A DNA stretch of 64,000 nucleotides from Sulfitobacter sp. (lineage in GTDB: Bacteria; Pseudomonadota; Alphaproteobacteria; Rhodobacterales; Rhodobacteraceae): NCBI GenBank assembly GCA_017854855.1, contig JAFMGZ010000004.1, forward strand, positions 62,001 to 126,000, given 5' to 3'. This document shows positions 61,031 through 64,000 of this stretch, piece after piece (the stretch's first letter is position 1; every line of letters begins with the position of its first letter). A model generated the notes under the pieces. That model was not told the DNA's origin, searched no databases, and saw only the letters and a program-made list of their open reading frames with translations. A program made the position numbers and the translations under genes.

Positions 61031-61873
61031 TTAACCGCGTCCCGGGTGGGCAGGATAGACGCCCAGAATGTCCAATTCATTGGTGAAATACCCCAGTTCC
61101 TCTAGGGCGCGCTGCACCGGCGGGTCCTCTGGGTGGCCTTCGATGTCTGCGTAAAATTGTGTCGCGGTAAACGAACCGCCAACCATATAGCTTTCCAGCT
61201 TGGTCATGTTGACGCCATTGGTGGCAAAACCGCCCATCGCCTTATAAAGCGCTGCGGGAATGTTGCGGACCTCAAAGACAAAAGTGGTCAGCATCTTTTC
61301 CCCACGGCGGCTTTCGTCGATCTGCGGGGACATCAGCAGGAACCGCGTGGTGTTGTGATCCAGGTCTTCAATGTCGCGGGCCAGTACCTCAAGTCCGTGA
61401 ATGTCGGCGGCAACTTCGCTGGCAAGAACGCCTTCGGTTGACCCTTCGGCGCTGGCCAGTTCTTCTGCGGCCCCCGCGCTGTCTGCTGCGGCTTCAAATG
61501 TGATGCCCTGTGCATCCAGATAGCTGCGCGCCTGTGGCAGCAGCACCATGTGGGCGCGGACATGTTTGACATCGGACAGGGCCACACCGGGGCGTGCCAT
61601 CAAGGCGATGCGCACCCGAACGAAGGCTTCGGCGATGATATGCAGGCCACTTTGCGGCAGCAGGCGGTGAATATCTGCGACCCGGCCATAGGTGGTATTT
61701 TCGACCGGCAGCATGGCAAGATCGGCGCGCCCTTCGCGCACGGCGCGGATCACCCCTTCGAATGTCTTGCAGGGCACGGGAATCATGTCGGCCCGGGCTT
61801 GCAAGCAGGCTTCATGGCTATAGGCACCCAAAGCGCCCTGAAAGGCGATGCGAGGGGCGTTTTTATCGGACAT
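61031..61873 (-). CDS. pheA: Prephenate dehydratase
   Basis: Converts prephenate to phenylpyruvate in phenylalanine synthesis. 280 residues: dehydratase domain (RIAFQGALGAYSHEACLQA, MLPVENTTYGRVADIH, ITFEAAADSAGAAEEL, LDHNTTRFLLMSPQ) and a C-terminal ACT domain for feedback by phenylalanine (NIPAALYKAMGGFATNGVNMTKLESYM). It lacks a chorismate mutase domain. ATG 61873 has AGGA 8 bases upstream. Divergent from cytochrome c. Confidence 0.95.
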   Translation of the reverse strand: MSDKNAPRIAFQGALGAYSHEACLQARADMIPVPCKTFEGVIRAVREGRADLAMLPVENTTYGRVADIHRLLPQSGLHIIAEAFVRVRIALMARPGVALSDVKHVRAHMVLLPQARSYLDAQGITFEAAADSAGAAEELASAEGSTEGVLASEVAADIHGLEVLARDIEDLDHNTTRFLLMSPQIDESRRGEKMLTTFVFEVRNIPAALYKAMGGFATNGVNMTKLESYMVGGSFTATQFYADIEGHPEDPPVQRALEELGYFTNELDILGVYPAHPGRG

Positions 61874-61999
61874 TTGTGCAATCCTTGGCATTTAAACCCG
61901 CATCGGGCGATTGGTCGCGGTAACTACACCTTGCTTGCAATAAGGGAAAGCAATAGATACCCCGAAGAAAAGCCTCAATAGACAGATACGGACCAAAAC

Positions 62000-62497
62000 A
62001 TGTTCGACACAATGACACTTACGAAAATCGGTGGTGGCCTGTTCGGCGCCTGGCTCATCCTTCTGCTCGGCAAATGGGCCGCTGAAGAGATCTACCATGC
62101 TGAGGCGCACGGCGAAGCGTCATACGTGATCGAAGTAGAAGGCGGCGGCGAACCAGAGCCAGCCGAGCAGGTCGACATCGCAGCGCTGATGGCATCAGCC
62201 GATGCCGGCAAGGGCGAAGGCGTGTTCCGCAAGTGCAGCGCCTGTCACAAGCTGGATGGTTCGGATGGCGTAGGCCCACACCTGAACGGTGTTGTCGGTC
62301 GCGACAAAGGATCTGTTGCCGGGTTTGGGTACTCAGGTACCCTGGCAGGTATGGAAGGGGATTGGACCGTGGAGAACCTTTATGGTTTCCTCGAGAACCC
62401 CAAAGGCTACGCGCCAGGTACGACAATGGGTTTCGCGGGCCTGAAAAAGCCGCAGGACAAGGCAGACCTGATCGCCTATCTTGCCAACACACAATAA
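62000..62497 (+). CDS. Membrane-anchored c-type cytochrome (CycM/cy-like)
   Basis: 165 residues. One N-terminal uncleaved membrane segment (about 9-28, KIGGGLFGAWLILLLGKWAA), an acidic, proline-containing periplasmic linker (residues 30-60), and a class I cytochrome c domain with heme motif CSACH and the axial methionine in PGTTMGFAG. Such proteins carry electrons from the bc1 complex to oxidases in Alphaproteobacteria. AT-rich upstream region; a clear terminator follows. Confidence 0.93.
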   Translation: MFDTMTLTKIGGGLFGAWLILLLGKWAAEEIYHAEAHGEASYVIEVEGGGEPEPAEQVDIAALMASADAGKGEGVFRKCSACHKLDGSDGVGPHLNGVVGRDKGSVAGFGYSGTLAGMEGDWTVENLYGFLENPKGYAPGTTMGFAGLKKPQDKADLIAYLANTQ

Positions 62498-62517
62498 ATT
62501 AAGTCCATTATCGGACC

Positions 62518-62543
62518 AAGGCCGCCCAGTGGGCGGCCTTTTT
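62518..62543 (+). terminator. Terminator of the cytochrome c gene
   Basis: AAGGCCGCC / CAGT / GGGCGGCCTTTTT, within 25 bases of the stop. Confidence 0.87.
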
Positions 62544-62649
62544 CGTTTTGAATGCCCAAGATAACATATTCGCAACTTGTATCTTGGCAGGGCCGCCCAT
62601 TAGCTTACATCAACGCAAGCAGTGATTTGTGACGCAAAGGATGTGCCAG

Positions 62650-64000
62650 ATGCCGAAACACCAGACCCGTGCCGCCACCCGACCCGCTTTGGAAAAGGGA
62701 TGGATCAACTGGACCGCGCTGGCTGTGGCGGGCGTTGCGATGATTTGGGCAGGGGCGCTGCGTGCCCAGGACGAGATGATCATCAGCCATGGGTATAGTT
62801 TCTATGGGGATCTGACCTATCCCGCAGATTTCAAACATCTCAACTATGTGAACCCCGATGCGCCAAAGGGCGGAGAGGTTTCTGTGGCCTTTGTGGGAAC
62901 TTTGGATTCGATGAACCCCTATTCGGGCAAAGGCCGTGCGCATCTGTTTTCGATCTTTGGTTATGAAAGCCTGCTGGCGGATGCCCCCTCTGGAGAGAGC
63001 GTGCCTGCGGACACCTATGGAGAGGCCTATTGCCTGCTTTGCGAAAGCCTTGAGTACCCCGTTGATAAGTCATGGGTGATTTTCAACATGCGTCCCGAGG
63101 CAAAATTCTCTGACGGGACACCGGTCACGGCGCATGATGTCTATTTTTCGCACAATCTGCTGCTGGATGAGGGGCTGAAATCCTACGCGGATGCGGTGCG
63201 CAAGCGCATTCCAAATGTCGAGGTGTTGGATGATCACCGGGTGAAATTCTATTTTGCCGACGGTATTTCGCGCCGCAGTCTGATTGATCAGGTGGGTGGC
63301 GTGCCGGTCTGGCCCAAGGCATGGTTTGAAAAGACCGGATTGGGCCTGAAAGATACATGGATCGACACCCCCCCCGGATCAGGGGCCTACATGATCAAAT
63401 CTGTTGATCTGAGCCGTCGTATCGTGTTGGAGCGGAACCCGGATTACTGGGGCCGCGACCTGCCGATCAATCAGGGCCGGCATAACTTTGACCAGATCCG
63501 CCTTGAGATATTCAGCGATGACACCGCCGCTTTCGAGGCATTCAAGGCGGGTGAATATACCTTCCGCCGCGAGGGGGATTCCAAAAAATGGGCCACGGGG
63601 TACGATTTTCCCAAGGTCGACGCTGGCTATGTGGTGAAGGAAGAGCTGCCCGATGGTGCCCCGGCGACCCCTTCGGGCATTGTGTTCAACCTTAATTCGG
63701 AGCCTTTGAAGGACAAGCGTGTGCGCGAGGCCGTGGCCTTGGCGTTCAATTTCGAATGGACTAACGAATCGCTGCAATATGGTTTGTTTGAACAGCGTAG
63801 TTCCTACAGCCAAGGCACCCCGATCATGGCAGAGGGATTGCCGACGGGCGATGAACTGGCTCTGTTGGAGCGGCTGGGCGAGGTGGTGGACCCCACAATG
63901 CTGACCACGCAGGCGCGTATGCCGCATACCTCCAGTCCGCAACGCCTGTTGGACCGGCGCAATGCGCGCACGGCGTCCAAACTGCTGGATGAGGCCGGGT
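62650..64000 (+). CDS. Extracellular solute-binding protein family 5 (YejA-like peptide/oligopeptide ABC transporter), 3' partial
   Basis: 450 codons are visible and the gene runs past the right edge. The N-terminus has a basic region, a hydrophobic signal segment (WINWTALAVAGVAMIWAGALRAQ, cleavage after LRA or ALRAQ) and then the binding protein: HGYSFYGDLTYPADFKHLNY, PKGGEVSVAFVGTLDSMNPY, LEYPVDKSWVIFNMRPEAKFSDGTPVTA, GSGAYMI and VLERNPDYWGRDLP. This is the YejA pattern. ATG 62650 follows AAAGG by 9 bases; ATG 62641 is too close to the ribosome site. Permease and ATPase genes should follow outside the window. Confidence 0.92.
   Translation, partial: MPKHQTRAATRPALEKGWINWTALAVAGVAMIWAGALRAQDEMIISHGYSFYGDLTYPADFKHLNYVNPDAPKGGEVSVAFVGTLDSMNPYSGKGRAHLFSIFGYESLLADAPSGESVPADTYGEAYCLLCESLEYPVDKSWVIFNMRPEAKFSDGTPVTAHDVYFSHNLLLDEGLKSYADAVRKRIPNVEVLDDHRVKFYFADGISRRSLIDQVGGVPVWPKAWFEKTGLGLKDTWIDTPPGSGAYMIKSVDLSRRIVLERNPDYWGRDLPINQGRHNFDQIRLEIFSDDTAAFEAFKAGEYTFRREGDSKKWATGYDFPKVDAGYVVKEELPDGAPATPSGIVFNLNSEPLKDKRVREAVALAFNFEWTNESLQYGLFEQRSSYSQGTPIMAEGLPTGDELALLERLGEVVDPTMLTTQARMPHTSSPQRLLDRRNARTASKLLDEAG

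Noticed and set aside
1-64000. CRISPR arrays, insertion sequences, prophage, rRNA genes, plasmid or phage origins
   Set aside because: No regularly spaced repeats, transposase, integrase, phage structural genes, rRNA or replication initiator genes were seen on either strand.

Overview
The window is a stretch of an alphaproteobacterial chromosome, most probably a Roseobacter-group member of the Rhodobacteraceae. Signs of this are the high-GC coding style, an Mcl1-type malyl-CoA lyase, the DgcN/DgcA D-glutamate pair, a bioMNY-type biotin importer, a TrcR (DUF1013) regulator, a FYDLN-acid (TIGR02300) protein and a GAAC-N7-GAAC SOS box. Genes are dense on both strands. There are no insertion sequences, prophages, CRISPR arrays or rRNA operons. 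The one gene that looks foreign is a GIY-YIG/DUF4041 protein at 15974-17320.

Layout. 1-9200: a truncated taurine-type permease with an unusual Ig-like N-terminal extension, a DEAD-box helicase (minus strand), then the SOS mutagenesis cassette imuA-imuB-dnaE2 behind a LexA box. 9300-12540: a selenium block with an oxidoreductase-SelD fusion and a convergent, overlapping mnmH. 12700-15820: tRNA-Ala(GGC), TIGR02300 protein, YgjP-type protease, GntR regulator, rpiB and a GNAT enzyme. 15974-17320: membrane-anchored coiled-coil GIY-YIG protein. 17500-26400: accA, lysE-type exporter, mcl1, the divergent dgcN-dgcA-dat operon, pyruvate kinase, rpmI-rplT. 26500-33130: GFA protein, serine hydrolase, OmpA-domain protein, pheS-pheT. 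33130-42140: LysR/methyltransferase pair, YtoQ, two GMC oxidoreductases, GST, mscL, alanine dehydrogenase with a divergent Lrp-type regulator, DM13 protein. 42220-48040: rpsU, COQ9, the bioM-bioN-bioY importer, and a convergent acyl-CoA ligase/thiolase operon. 48160-55890: quinone oxidoreductase, RNase T2, trcR, the recR-ybaB-dnaX repair/replication group, a zinc metallopeptidase operon and the SRP RNA gene. 55920-64000: CpdB-like phosphoesterase, nudC, SRPBCC protein, a hydrolase with a membrane domain, pheA, a membrane-anchored cytochrome c, and the 5' part of a YejA-like solute-binding protein cut by the window edge.

Genes that plausibly work together: imuA-imuB-dnaE2 (translesion synthesis); selD with mnmH (selenophosphate to 2-selenouridine tRNA); dgcN-dgcA-dat (D-amino acids funnelled to D-Glu, then N-acetyl-L-Glu); bioMNY and possibly the neighbouring ligase/thiolase pair; dnaX-ybaB-recR with ffs upstream. 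A short dispersed repeat (core TATTTAGGGCCAAAAAGAG) occurs five times in intergenic DNA and twice appears to supply the ribosome binding site of the next gene.

I did not find a clearly undescribed multi-gene system. The best leads are the biotin-linked ligase/thiolase pair with an incomplete thiolase active site, the Ig-domain permease fusion, the DUF4041 GIY-YIG gene, the dispersed repeat, and a shared TTTGCG-rich motif in two amino-acid promoters.
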